Source: Flavobacteriales bacterium (GTDB lineage Bacteria; Bacteroidota; Bacteroidia; Flavobacteriales_D; Crocinitomicaceae). From it: a stretch of DNA of 64,000 bases. The stretch is taken from NCBI GenBank assembly GCA_947491305.1, contig CANLIL010000009.1, positions 1 to 64,000 of the forward strand, given 5' to 3'. Below the pieces are notes generated by a model. The model searched no databases. It had not been told where the DNA came from and was given only the letters and a program-made list of their open reading frames with translations. Position numbers and translations under genes: made by a program. Of this stretch, positions 1-7,760 are shown one piece after another; position 1 is the first letter of the stretch, and each line of letters begins with the position of its first letter.

Positions 1-253
1 ATCGATTAGAATCACTGGCATCGACAACCTTGGTTTAGTAAACCGCCTTACGGAAATCATTTCCAAAGAGCACAATGTGAACATGAAATCCATTTCATTT
101 GAAACGGAAGACGGAATTTTCGAAGGCTGCATAAAAGTCTTGGTCATTGATACGCATGATTTAGAATTATTGATGCGTAAATTTGAAGGGGTAGAAGGTG
201 TTCAACGTGTTCAACGTTGGGATACAGATGAAGAGCTATTGGCGAGCGAGTAG
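1..253 (+). CDS. RelA/SpoT-type (p)ppGpp synthetase/hydrolase, C-terminal end (partial)
   Basis: The window opens inside a reading frame (codons begin at base 2) that ends at TAG 251-253. The roughly 83 visible residues start with IRITGIDNLGLVNRLTEIIS and contain a GIFEGCIKVLV strand and a VQRVQRW end. This is the pattern of the C-terminal ACT domain of long RelA/SpoT homologues, which senses regulatory signals, while the hydrolase and synthetase domains lie upstream outside the window. The next genes (fur, purA, OstA-like) run towards it. The identification rests on the ACT domain alone, so another ACT-terminated enzyme is possible but less likely. Confidence 0.75.
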   Translation, partial: SIRITGIDNLGLVNRLTEIISKEHNVNMKSISFETEDGIFEGCIKVLVIDTHDLELLMRKFEGVEGVQRVQRWDTDEELLASE

Positions 254-256
254 GGA

Positions 257-310
257 TCAATGCACAACCTTCATCCAATTTTTTGGAAGTAACAACAGTT
301 GCCATTTGAA
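257..310 (-). pseudogene. Duplicated 3' tail of the OstA-like gene
   Basis: This 54-base stretch matches the last 54 bases of the OstA-like gene (1578-1631) at 49 positions, in the same orientation, including the stop codon. Read on the minus strand it encodes FKWQLLLLPKNWMKVVH, against FKWQPLLRPKNWMEIVH at the end of the intact gene. It begins 3 bases after the RelA/SpoT stop. No start or longer frame is attached, so it is a remnant. Together with the intact end it brackets the sulfurtransferase gene. Confidence 0.75.
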
Positions 311-384
311 TACGTATGACATAGTTCTTAAACTACGTTTACTTCCAAAGGTTTAATATTATTTAACTTTTCCATAGATACGAT

Positions 385-1233
385 TCAATGGTAATTTATT
401 ATTTTATAGTTTCTGCTCCATTCACTCCAAGAACCTACATAAAGTTTAGGGATTTCAAATTTTGCGTATGCAATTGCTAAAAGTGTATGACAAGCGGTTA
501 CGCCAGAGCCACAATGAACAATTATATTTTCAATTTCAACGTTTCCAAAAACTTTTTCATACTTCTGTCTAAGTAAATGAGGAGCTAAAAACAAACCATT
601 TTCGTCTAAATTCTCTGTGAAAGGAATATTTATTGCGCCAGGAATATGTCCAGCAATTAGATCAATTGGTTCAGTTTCTCCATTATAGCGTTTCTCTTCA
701 CGAACATCAATAATAAGATGTTTTTCTGAATGTGAAACTTTTTCAATTTCTGAAATTTCAGCAATTTTCAATTTCCATTTTTCAACTTTGCATAATTCTG
801 TTTGGATGATAATTTCTGTTTTTGAACTTATTGGATAATCGTACTTTTCAGCTTCCTGTAATCCACCATTTAATACTTGTACTTTTTCATGACCAAATGA
901 TTTTAGCATCCACCAAAATCTTGCTGATGCATTTGATCCATTTTTGTCATCGTAAATAATAATATGACTTTGTCTGGAAATCCCAAGATTTGATAATGTT
1001 TCCGCAAAACGTTCAATTTCTGGTAAAGGATGCCTTCCACCAATTGAAAAATCTTCTTTAATTTCAGCAAGTTGAGAATTTAAATCTATATATATCGCTC
1101 CTTCTAAATGTTTTGCTTCGTAATTAGATTTTGCATTTATTCCACTACTAGCATCAACTATAACTAAATTTTCAGATTTTGATAATTTCAGTAAATCTGA
1201 CACTTCAATAATTGGTGAAAAAATTTCATTCAT
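385..1233 (-). CDS. Sulfurtransferase with two rhodanese domains
   Basis: The 282-residue product has two rhodanese-like domains in tandem (about residues 8-135 and 165-280), the layout of thiosulfate and 3-mercaptopyruvate sulfurtransferases (TST/SseA family). The N-terminal domain is the inactive one. The C-terminal domain has the active-site loop CGSGVTA with catalytic Cys at about residue 241, a form typical of mercaptopyruvate sulfurtransferases. It has no signal peptide and should be cytoplasmic. I chose the ATG at 1233; the frame extends to a TTG at 1260, but those nine residues are lysine-rich and unlike the family. The gene stands alone between a relic and the real end of the OstA-like gene, suggesting insertion into a formerly compact locus. 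Substrate is not decidable from sequence. Confidence 0.85.
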   Translation of the reverse strand: MNEIFSPIIEVSDLLKLSKSENLVIVDASSGINAKSNYEAKHLEGAIYIDLNSQLAEIKEDFSIGGRHPLPEIERFAETLSNLGISRQSHIIIYDDKNGSNASARFWWMLKSFGHEKVQVLNGGLQEAEKYDYPISSKTEIIIQTELCKVEKWKLKIAEISEIEKVSHSEKHLIIDVREEKRYNGETEPIDLIAGHIPGAINIPFTENLDENGLFLAPHLLRQKYEKVFGNVEIENIIVHCGSGVTACHTLLAIAYAKFEIPKLYVGSWSEWSRNYKIINYH

Positions 1234-1577
1234 TGTTCTCTGTTTGTTTTTTTTATACAATTACGCGAAAGGTACTTCAGCTTTATTTGTTGTTTAACTT
1301 ACATTTAAATCCCTTTTAATCGGTTTTTAAATTTAATGAAGTTGATTAATAAAAACTTAAAGTTTTAAGTTCAATTTCAAGGCAGAAATGACTTTATAAA
1401 TACTTTAATAACTAAAGAATTGATGAAAAAATAACATCAATTTTAGATCGGATTTCTACTTTATTAATGTCTTTTTTTTTAGATTATAACATTTAAAGGT
1501 TTCAATTATTTTATATTTCTATAACTAATCTACAAATAAAAGTTGAATGTGCTATTAATAAAAAAAAATTAACATCC
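1234..1577. other. AT-rich intergenic region without a recognisable gene
   Basis: This stretch lies between the start of the sulfurtransferase and the end of the OstA-like gene. It is very AT-rich, with many homopolymer runs of A and T, and has no open frame with coding character. I see no strong hairpin-plus-T terminator and no RNA gene. It probably holds the sulfurtransferase promoter near its left end, but no clear TAnnTTTG box was found. Confidence 0.5.
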
Positions 1578-3116
1578 TCAATGCACAATCTCCATCCAAT
1601 TTTTTGGGCGTAACAACGGTTGCCATTTGAACGTGGAAATGTATTGTTCGTCTTTGTTGATTTTATCCATTGGGTAAAAAATACCGTCTGGTTTGTCGAA
1701 GTAAGTGATGTTTTTTATTTCACCACTGTCTAAATAGATTTTCAATTCACTGGCATACAAACGGTTCATACCCAATCGCTTGATGACAAAATTGGAATCA
1801 GTACTTTTCTCGTCCCTTGGATAAAAAATTGTCCGGGCATTACCAATTACGTCTGTTCGCACTAAATCATTTGCTTGGAAAAAGGCTTCAATTTGCTTTC
1901 CTTCTATTTGATTGAAATAAGCGCCTTTGTCTAATTCCATCACAACAGATGCTTTTGTTAAAATGGAAATATGATGAATCATCGAATCTTTGATCAAAAT
2001 GGTCATTAATTCTCCTTTTAATTCTGCATTGTTCGACCAAACAATTGGTTTCTTAAACAAATTCAATTTCTCTGCTTTGGCGTCAAACGCGATGCTGTCG
2101 CAAATAGATTGAATACCGCTATTGAAAAGTTTCACTTTATGATATCCTTTTGAAAACAAAGGTTTACCAAGACTGTCATTTTGATTGAAAAGTGTGTCAG
2201 CATGAATGTACAACGTGTCTTGGCGAAGTATTTTTGTCGCCAATGTGTGTCCAACTATAATGCTGTTGTTTTTTATAGAAGAATAGCGTGCATAATCCCC
2301 TGAAAAACTCATGGCTTGCAAAGAATCTTTGAAGTAAACGTGACCGCGACCAACCGATTGACCTAAATGTGGCTGGTAAAATAAGGTATCGCCTTTGATG
2401 TGTTTGCCATTCTCAAAAATTTCACCAGCTTTTAAGAAACGTCCTTCTTTGGTTTCAACGTTATACCACCCTTTTTTACAAAACATTTTTGTAGCTCCTC
2501 TTTTGATGTTGGTTGGACCAAAAAAGTAGGTAGTTTGTTTGGCGTAAATAAATTGTAAGGTGTCTGTAGTCATCGACAAGTCTTTTTTGCGGTACACCAC
2601 ATTTTGACTAAAGAAAAAACTATTCGCTCGTGGATAGAAATAGCCAATTTTACTGGTTAATACTTCATCGTTGGTACTATTTTCAACGCGACCACCTGTT
2701 CGGTAAACTCCTTGACTCAATTTGGTGTCATAGTCCAACGAATCAGTCGTTAATTTGTATTCAACATCGCGCACCCGCACGTTTCCCCACAAACGCGCTT
2801 TACGTGTTTTTCCATTGTAATATAAGGAATCGCAAAATAAATTAATACCACCTTTGGTAATATGCACATTTCCGTAGGCGCGTACTTCTTTTGTTCTTTG
2901 AAAATAATGCGCAGAATCGCTGTACATCGTATTTCCTTGGTAAATAAAACTCACTTGTCCCACCAAACGATGGGCGCCAGTTTTTTCATTGTATCCTAAT
3001 AATTGAGAACCTTTTACTAATTCAAGAACATTCTTCTGTCCCCAAAGCGTGATGGGTGACAAAAAAAATGCGCTTAAAAAAAGCGCAATTTTGAGAGTAT
3101 TCTTGTAATTTTTCAA
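1578..3116 (-). CDS. OstA/LptA-like outer-membrane lipopolysaccharide transport protein
   Basis: The 512-residue protein has a signal peptide (about residues 1-26, ending LWGQ) followed by repeated short beta-rich units of the OstA/LptA type, such as VTKGGINLFCDSLYYN-like segments with recurring D-S-L/A-x-Y/F and K-A-R-x-x-G-N-V patterns. Such proteins form the beta-jellyroll bridge carrying lipopolysaccharide across the periplasm; Bacteroidota have long single-gene versions. The start is a TTG at 3116 that directly abuts the purA stop (TAA then TTG). The in-frame codon before it is that stop and the next ATG lies near residue 64, after the signal peptide, so TTG is the only start that keeps export. 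It is the last gene of the fur-STAS-purA operon. The function is family-level inference. Confidence 0.8.
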   Translation of the reverse strand: MKNYKNTLKIALFLSAFFLSPITLWGQKNVLELVKGSQLLGYNEKTGAHRLVGQVSFIYQGNTMYSDSAHYFQRTKEVRAYGNVHITKGGINLFCDSLYYNGKTRKARLWGNVRVRDVEYKLTTDSLDYDTKLSQGVYRTGGRVENSTNDEVLTSKIGYFYPRANSFFFSQNVVYRKKDLSMTTDTLQFIYAKQTTYFFGPTNIKRGATKMFCKKGWYNVETKEGRFLKAGEIFENGKHIKGDTLFYQPHLGQSVGRGHVYFKDSLQAMSFSGDYARYSSIKNNSIIVGHTLATKILRQDTLYIHADTLFNQNDSLGKPLFSKGYHKVKLFNSGIQSICDSIAFDAKAEKLNLFKKPIVWSNNAELKGELMTILIKDSMIHHISILTKASVVMELDKGAYFNQIEGKQIEAFFQANDLVRTDVIGNARTIFYPRDEKSTDSNFVIKRLGMNRLYASELKIYLDSGEIKNITYFDKPDGIFYPMDKINKDEQYISTFKWQPLLRPKNWMEIVH

Positions 3117-4388
3117 TTAATGATTACTTAAAGTTTGCGTTCTATCCGGACCAACTGAAACTACTTTAATTGGTACTTCTAATTTTTCCTCCAAATATAA
3201 GACATAATCTTTTAATGCTTTTGGTGCATCGTTATAATCTGTTAATTGTGTCAAATCTACATTCCATCCTTCTAATTCTTCGTAAACAGGCGTCAAATCA
3301 ATACCGTTGACATCAAACGGGAAATAATCCACTTTTTCTCCATCAATAATGTAGTGTGTACACACTTGAATTTTCTCGAAACAACTTAAAACATCTGCTT
3401 TCATCATTGAAAGTTCTGTTACTCCATTAATCATGATTGCATATTTCATTTGTGGAATATCAATCCAACCACATCTTCTTGGGCGACCTGTTGTTGCACC
3501 AAATTCACGGCCTTCTTGACGAATCAATTCACCCACTTCATCGTCTAATTCTGATGGGAAAGGTCCACTACCAACACGCGTACAATAGGCTTTGAAAATT
3601 CCAATTACATTTCCAATTTTTGTTGGGGCAATTCCCAATCCTGTACACGTTCCTGCCGTAACAGTGTTCGAAGAAGTAACAAATGGATACGTTCCAAAAT
3701 CAACATCTAGCATCGTTCCTTGTGCGCCTTCAGCCAATACTTTTTTACCAGCTTTAAAAGCTTGGTCTAAGTAATGTTCGCTGTCAACAGCAGTTAAGTT
3801 TTTTAATACTTCAATTCCTTCCATCCAAGGTCCTTCCAACTCAGCTAAGTTGTATTCAAAATCTTTGTAGTGACTTAAAATACCGATGTGTTTTTCTACT
3901 AAAGCATCGTATTTTTCTTTGAAATTAGCCATGAAAATATCACCTACACGAAGTCCATTTCTTCCAGTTTTATCCATGTATGTTGGTCCAATTCCTTTCA
4001 AAGTTGAACCAATTTTGTTTTTTCCTTTTGCTGTTTCAGACGCTGCGTCCAATAAACGGTGTGTTGGTAATATTAAATGCGCTTTTTTAGAAAGTAATAA
4101 GCGTTTTTTAAAGTCGATGTTGAACGGAGCTAATTTTTCCAATTCTTTTTGAAAAATCACCGGATCGATCACAACACCGTTTCCAACTAAATTGATTACA
4201 TCTTCTCTAAAAATTCCTGATGGAATGGTATGTAACACATGTTTGATACCATTGAATTCTAAGGTGTGACCAGCATTTGGCCCTCCTTGAAATCGTGCAA
4301 TGATATCATATTTTGGTGTTAATACATCGACGATTTTTCCTTTTCCTTCGTCACCCCATTGTAATCCCAATAGTACGTCAACTTTCAT
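3117..4388 (-). CDS. purA: Adenylosuccinate synthetase
   Basis: This cytoplasmic enzyme joins IMP and aspartate with GTP hydrolysis, the first committed step from IMP to AMP. The 423-residue length is normal. The N-terminus LLGLQWGDEGKGKIVD is the family GTP-binding signature with the catalytic Asp, followed by QGGPNAGHT, KGIGPTYMDK-type and GTYPFVTSSNT motifs, and TTGRPRRCGW in the C-terminal part. Its start overlaps the STAS gene stop by 4 bases (ATGA), and its stop abuts the OstA-like start, so it is translated as part of a leftward operon led by fur. Confidence 0.97.
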   Translation of the reverse strand: MKVDVLLGLQWGDEGKGKIVDVLTPKYDIIARFQGGPNAGHTLEFNGIKHVLHTIPSGIFREDVINLVGNGVVIDPVIFQKELEKLAPFNIDFKKRLLLSKKAHLILPTHRLLDAASETAKGKNKIGSTLKGIGPTYMDKTGRNGLRVGDIFMANFKEKYDALVEKHIGILSHYKDFEYNLAELEGPWMEGIEVLKNLTAVDSEHYLDQAFKAGKKVLAEGAQGTMLDVDFGTYPFVTSSNTVTAGTCTGLGIAPTKIGNVIGIFKAYCTRVGSGPFPSELDDEVGELIRQEGREFGATTGRPRRCGWIDIPQMKYAIMINGVTELSMMKADVLSCFEKIQVCTHYIIDGEKVDYFPFDVNGIDLTPVYEELEGWNVDLTQLTDYNDAPKALKDYVLYLEEKLEVPIKVVSVGPDRTQTLSNH

Positions 4389-4738
4389 TTGTTTGTATTA
4401 AAATGATTAAGTGCTTCTTCATAACTTTCGTAGATGGTGAAAATACCGTCTAATTTAGCTATTTCAAAAAGCGATTTTACATTACCTGTAACACCACACA
4501 CAATAACTTCTCCGTTTTTAATTCGATTTTTAGTTAATGAGCGGATGATAAAATTTATACCTGAAGAATTGATGTGCGTCAATTCTGATAAGTCAAAAAT
4601 CCAATTGTGTTGTTGTTCATTTTCAGTTGAAGCAAGTTTTTGTGCTAAAACTTCAAAATCTGTTTCAGTGATAATTCTACCACTAAAATGAACGGTATTA
4701 TTTGCTGTTTCTTGCGCTATGTTAAAACTGAAACTCAT
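4385..4738 (-). CDS. STAS-domain anti-sigma-factor antagonist-like protein
   Basis: The 117-residue protein is a single STAS domain. It has the conserved turn [10 protein letters not shown] (about residues 54-63), whose Ser is the phospho-acceptor site in SpoIIAA/RsbV-type antagonists, preceded by a W-I-F-D-L-S strand. Such proteins act in partner switching, binding an anti-sigma kinase when unphosphorylated. No partner kinase is visible nearby, so the role here is unknown. It overlaps fur by 4 bases upstream and purA by 4 bases downstream, meaning it is translationally coupled to both. It is soluble with no signal peptide. Confidence 0.8.
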   Translation of the reverse strand: MSFSFNIAQETANNTVHFSGRIITETDFEVLAQKLASTENEQQHNWIFDLSELTHINSSGINFIIRSLTKNRIKNGEVIVCGVTGNVKSLFEIAKLDGIFTIYESYEEALNHFNTNK

Positions 4739-5181
4739 TTCGTTTCTTCGTTTTTAACACCGTAAAAATAAAGCGAATGGTGTTGAATTGTAACATTGAA
4801 GACTTCTTCAATCGTTGCTTTAATTGCTTGAATACGTGGGTCACAAAATTCGATAACTTCACCAGTATTGGTACACACAAAATGATCGTGTTGTTTTGAA
4901 CCGTGTGATTTTTCAAACTGCGCCATGTTTTTTCCAAACTGGTGCTTACGAACAATGTTACAAGCTAAAAGTAATTCGATGGTGTTGTACAAGGTTGCAC
5001 GAGAAACGCGGTAGTTTTGGTTTTTCATTTTGATGTACAACGATTCGATGTCAAAATGCCCCTGATAATTATAGATTTCTTCGAGTATGGCAAAGCGTTC
5101 AGGTGTTTTACGATGCCCGTTCTGCTCCAAATATGCGGAAAAAATGTTTTTAACTGTTATTTGTAAATCCTGATTCGACAT
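4735..5181 (-). CDS. Fur-family metal-dependent transcriptional regulator
   Basis: The 148-residue protein has the Fur winged helix (about residues 1-85, with [16 protein letters not shown] and [13 protein letters not shown] recognition segments) and a dimerisation domain with the metal-site motif HDHFVC (about residues 97-102). The usual structural zinc pattern CxxC reads CTNT here, so its second Cys is replaced, and no C-terminal CxxC pair is present; a lone Cys lies in EFCDPR. It could act as Fur, Zur or PerR; the sequence does not decide. It is the first gene of the operon with the STAS protein, purA and the OstA-like gene, and has a TAAATTTG box about 18 bases before its ATG. Confidence 0.88.
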   Translation of the reverse strand: MSNQDLQITVKNIFSAYLEQNGHRKTPERFAILEEIYNYQGHFDIESLYIKMKNQNYRVSRATLYNTIELLLACNIVRKHQFGKNMAQFEKSHGSKQHDHFVCTNTGEVIEFCDPRIQAIKATIEEVFNVTIQHHSLYFYGVKNEETK

Positions 5182-5198
5182 TTTTTGATCGAAAAAGG

Positions 5199-5206
5199 CA
5201 AATTTA
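5199..5206 (-). promoter_or_regulatory. -7 promoter box (TAAATTTG) of the fur operon
   Basis: Read on the minus strand the bases are TAAATTTG, a full match to the Bacteroidota -7 consensus TAnnTTTG. Transcription would start about 5 bases downstream, leaving a leader of about 12 bases before the fur ATG. No clear -33 TTG was found. Confidence 0.5.
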
Positions 5207-5317
5207 GGGAATAATTTTGGTTCTATTTTTAATTAATGTGGCGGATTTACCACCGTTTTTCAACAATTTGAGATAAAAAGTTGATAACTCAATTAAAAAC
5301 AATCGTTAATTCCTGTG

Positions 5318-5893
5318 TTAAGCATCAATAGTAGTTTCAATATAGTCTATTAAAGTATGGATAACTTTAATGTGAATTTCTTGCGCTCTATCTGCGTATT
5401 CAGTGTAAGGTGCTCTGATTTCAACATCGCATAATCCAGCCATTTTACCGCCATTTTTACCAGTCAATCCTACAACAAAAATTCCTTTTTCTTTCGCCGT
5501 TTTGATTGCTTCCAATACATTTTTAGAATTTCCAGAAGTAGAAATAGCCAACAAAACATCACCTTTTCTTCCAACAGCTTCTAAGAAGCGAGAAAAAACA
5601 AAATCGTATCCAAAATCATTGGCAACACAACTCATGTGACTTGGGTCTGAAATTGAAATTGCGCCCAGTGCTTTTCTATTTTCCCTGTAACGACCTGATA
5701 ATTCTTCTGCAAAATGCATGGCATCACACAATGAACCACCGTTTCCACAACTGATGATTTTACCATCATTTCGTAAAGATTGCACCATTAATTTACCAGC
5801 TGCTTCAATTAATAAATGATTTTCAGGCGTATTAAAGGCAGTTAAAACCTCCAAAGCTTGAGAAAAATGGCTTGCTATTTGTTTCGTATTCAT
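5318..5893 (-). CDS. gmhA: Phosphoheptose isomerase (sedoheptulose-7-phosphate isomerase)
   Basis: The enzyme converts sedoheptulose 7-phosphate to D-glycero-D-manno-heptose 7-phosphate, the first step towards the heptose of the LPS core or other surface glycans. The 191-residue SIS-domain protein has [21 protein letters not shown], the sugar-phosphate-binding [12 protein letters not shown] and the C-terminal [13 protein letters not shown] that carries catalytic and metal-binding residues. I chose the ATG at 5893 instead of the TTG at 5911 because a TATTTTTG promoter box overlaps the TTG. No other heptose gene is adjacent, so the rest of the pathway must lie elsewhere. Confidence 0.92.
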   Translation of the reverse strand: MNTKQIASHFSQALEVLTAFNTPENHLLIEAAGKLMVQSLRNDGKIISCGNGGSLCDAMHFAEELSGRYRENRKALGAISISDPSHMSCVANDFGYDFVFSRFLEAVGRKGDVLLAISTSGNSKNVLEAIKTAKEKGIFVVGLTGKNGGKMAGLCDVEIRAPYTEYADRAQEIHIKVIHTLIDYIETTIDA

Positions 5894-5908
5894 TGCGTTG
5901 TTTTTTGT

Positions 5909-5916
5909 CAAAAATA
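5909..5916 (-). promoter_or_regulatory. -7 promoter box (TATTTTTG) of gmhA
   Basis: Full match to TAnnTTTG on the minus strand. It overlaps a possible upstream TTG start of gmhA, which supports initiation at the ATG at 5893 with a leader of about 10 bases. Confidence 0.5.
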
Positions 5917-5956
5917 AATATTTTATTGGGACGAATGAAAATTCAATGAAACTTGT

Positions 5957-5964
5957 TATATTTG
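5957..5964 (+). promoter_or_regulatory. -7 promoter box (TATATTTG) of the secreted hypothetical gene
   Basis: Full match to TAnnTTTG located about 33 bases before the ATG at 5998. It lies back to back with the gmhA promoter in a 104-base divergent region. It also shows that the longer reading frame starting at 5953 is not used. Confidence 0.5.
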
Positions 5965-5997
5965 AATCGTGAGTTTACTCATCAAAAAATTAAAATT

Positions 5998-6429
5998 ATG
6001 AAGAAAACAATAATTGTATTATGTTCTATTTTTATTGCTTCAGTTGCGTCTGCACAAGCTGATTGCTTTAAAAGATATGAAGAAGCTTTTACAAAAAGAG
6101 GCGCTTACACGGTGTCTGACGAGATGCACAGAAATGTGATCATCAGTTTTTTTGAAAAAGATGGAGTTACTTGTGTTGCTGGTAAAGCGCGTGTTGAAAA
6201 CGGACAAATTGTTTCTATTTTCATTCAATACGATGATAATACGTATGAATCGTTTGAAGCATTGGGTAAAAAATTCTACAATGAGAAAAAAGCACCTGCG
6301 ATTATTACCAATGGAATTTCTGAAATGATTTATACCAATGATAATCAAAAATTGAAAGTTATTTTCATTGATAAATTAAAACCAAAACAAAAAATTCCAA
6401 AATCTGTTACAATACCGGACGATTTATAA
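5998..6429 (+). CDS. Secreted hypothetical protein
   Basis: The 143-residue product begins with a clear Sec signal peptide (MKKTIIVLCSIFIASVASAQ), cleaved before ADCFKRYEEAF. The mature part of about 120 residues contains one conserved-looking Cys pair (ADCF and GVTCVAG) that could form a disulfide, and alternating beta-type segments. I do not recognise a family. The start was set at 5998 because the upstream extension of the frame contains the promoter box and spoils the signal peptide. It is a single gene closed by a strong terminator, and its product is likely periplasmic or surface-exposed. Confidence 0.75.
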   Translation: MKKTIIVLCSIFIASVASAQADCFKRYEEAFTKRGAYTVSDEMHRNVIISFFEKDGVTCVAGKARVENGQIVSIFIQYDDNTYESFEALGKKFYNEKKAPAIITNGISEMIYTNDNQKLKVIFIDKLKPKQKIPKSVTIPDDL

Positions 6430-6438
6430 TAGTTACTA

Positions 6439-6467
6439 ATCCCAACCGAAACGTTGGGATTTTTTTT
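6439..6467 (+). terminator. Intrinsic terminator after the secreted hypothetical gene
   Basis: An ATCCCAAC / GTTGGGAT stem of 8 base pairs with a 6-base loop is followed by a run of seven T residues. It ends the preceding gene and lies just before the SDR gene. Confidence 0.85.
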
Positions 6468-6475
6468 GATGTTAG

Positions 6476-7270
6476 ATGCATTTTTTAAAAGATAAAATTG
6501 TTTGGGTAATCGGCGCTTCTTCTGGAATTGGAGAAGAGATTGCTATTCAAGCTGCGCAACAGGGTGCAAAAGTCATTCTTTCTGCTCGAAATATTTCTGC
6601 ATTAAACAAAGTTCAAACAACATTAAAAGATTCCACTAAGCATATGTGTTTGCAAATTGATTTGGAAGATTCATCTACTTTTAAATCTGCAGTAGATCAA
6701 GTCATTGAAAAATATAGCCGCATCGATTACTTATTCAACAATGGTGGATTAAGTCAACGTTCAACTGTTGCTGAAACTCCAATGGAAGTTGATCGTCGCA
6801 TCATGGAAATTAATTATTTTGGCAACATTGCATTGACAAAAGCTGTTTTGCCACATCTGATTAAGCAACAAAGTGGTCACATTATTGTCATCTCAAGTAT
6901 AGCTGGGAAATTTGGATTCTTTTTGCGTTCAGCATACAGTGCATCTAAACATGCGTTAGTTGGTTTTTATGAAAGTTTGTTATTGGAAGAAGCTAAAAAC
7001 AACATCCATGTAACGCTTGCATTTCCAGGAAAAATAAACACGGCTATTTCAATGCACGCATTGAATGCAAAAGGTGAACAGCATGGCGTTATAGATCATA
7101 ATCAAGTTACTGGAATGCCAGTGGAAACATGTGTCAAACAACTTTTGATAGCTGTTCAAAAGAACAAAAAAGAAGTGTTGATTGGAAATAAAGAAATTTT
7201 AGCGGTTAAAATCAAACGATTTTTTCCTAAGTTATTTTGGAGAATTATTAGAAAACAATCAGCTGTTTAA
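6476..7270 (+). CDS. Short-chain dehydrogenase/reductase (SDR)
   Basis: The 264-residue Rossmann-fold oxidoreductase shows the classical SDR signature: cofactor loop GASSGIGEE (about residues 13-21), NNGG (about 90-93), catalytic Ser in ISSIAGKFG (about 142) and YSASKHA with the catalytic Tyr and Lys (about 155-159). Most such enzymes use NAD(P)H to reduce a carbonyl on a lipid, sugar or steroid-like substrate; the substrate cannot be told here. The C-terminus is basic, with KIKRFFPKLFWRIIRK, which may contact membranes. The gene ends convergently with the PH-domain gene, overlapping it by 12 bases. Confidence 0.9.
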   Translation: MHFLKDKIVWVIGASSGIGEEIAIQAAQQGAKVILSARNISALNKVQTTLKDSTKHMCLQIDLEDSSTFKSAVDQVIEKYSRIDYLFNNGGLSQRSTVAETPMEVDRRIMEINYFGNIALTKAVLPHLIKQQSGHIIVISSIAGKFGFFLRSAYSASKHALVGFYESLLLEEAKNNIHVTLAFPGKINTAISMHALNAKGEQHGVIDHNQVTGMPVETCVKQLLIAVQKNKKEVLIGNKEILAVKIKRFFPKLFWRIIRKQSAV

Positions 7271-7708
7271 ATGAAATTCTTTTTCAGGAATAAATTGAAT
7301 GGATGGATTTTGTTCGTTTAACAGTTTACAGAATTCTGGGAGATTTTCTGGTGAAATGAAAACATCGTCAAATTTATTGTAATGAATAGATAAGCCATGG
7401 AAAGCTGTTGCAATTTTGAAAAGACTTCCTAATGAATTACTTTTTTCAACTTTACGAATACTGTTTATCTCAATTTTCTTCTTTAAAAATAAAGATTTAC
7501 AGATCAATTCGTTTCCTTCAATGATATAATAGGTTGTTTTGCTGTTGTAATAAATAAAACCCAATGAAATAACTAATAAGATAAATGGAGTTATTGAAAA
7601 TTCATCTTTAAAAAGTAGGTTTCTTATCGTTAAAACTCCTAATCCAATGACGATTAAGATAAATAAGAAGATTTTAAATTGCTTATCTAATTTTGAATTG
7701 AATTTCAT
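7259..7708 (-). CDS. Membrane protein with bacterial PH-like domain
   Basis: The 149-residue protein has two predicted transmembrane helices near the N-terminus (about residues 11-30 and 39-54, connected by a short loop) followed by a soluble domain of about 90 residues. The order Y-Y-I-I-E-G-N-E-L-I, SIRKVEKSNS, HGLSIHYNKFDDVFISPEN and F-C-K-L-L-N-E-Q-N-P resembles the small bacterial PH-like family (bPH_4). Function is unknown. Its 3' end overlaps the SDR gene by 12 bases on the opposite strand, and a terminator of the glyA gene lies just upstream. Confidence 0.7.
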   Translation of the reverse strand: MKFNSKLDKQFKIFLFILIVIGLGVLTIRNLLFKDEFSITPFILLVISLGFIYYNSKTTYYIIEGNELICKSLFLKKKIEINSIRKVEKSNSLGSLFKIATAFHGLSIHYNKFDDVFISPENLPEFCKLLNEQNPSIQFIPEKEFHLNS

Positions 7709-7717
7709 TATGTATTA

Positions 7718-7750
7718 TAAAAAAAGGCAGAACGATTAAATTCTGCCTTT
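7718..7750 (-). terminator. Intrinsic terminator after glyA
   Basis: An AAAGGCAGAA / TTCTGCCTTT stem of 10 base pairs with an 8-base loop. On the minus strand it is followed by a T run (the A run on plus), 10 bases after the glyA stop. Confidence 0.85.
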
Positions 7751-7760
7751 AATTTGTTTA

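Noticed and set aside
254-1577. Insertion sequence around the sulfurtransferase
   Set aside because: No transposase gene, terminal inverted repeats or short target duplication; only the long tail duplication was found.
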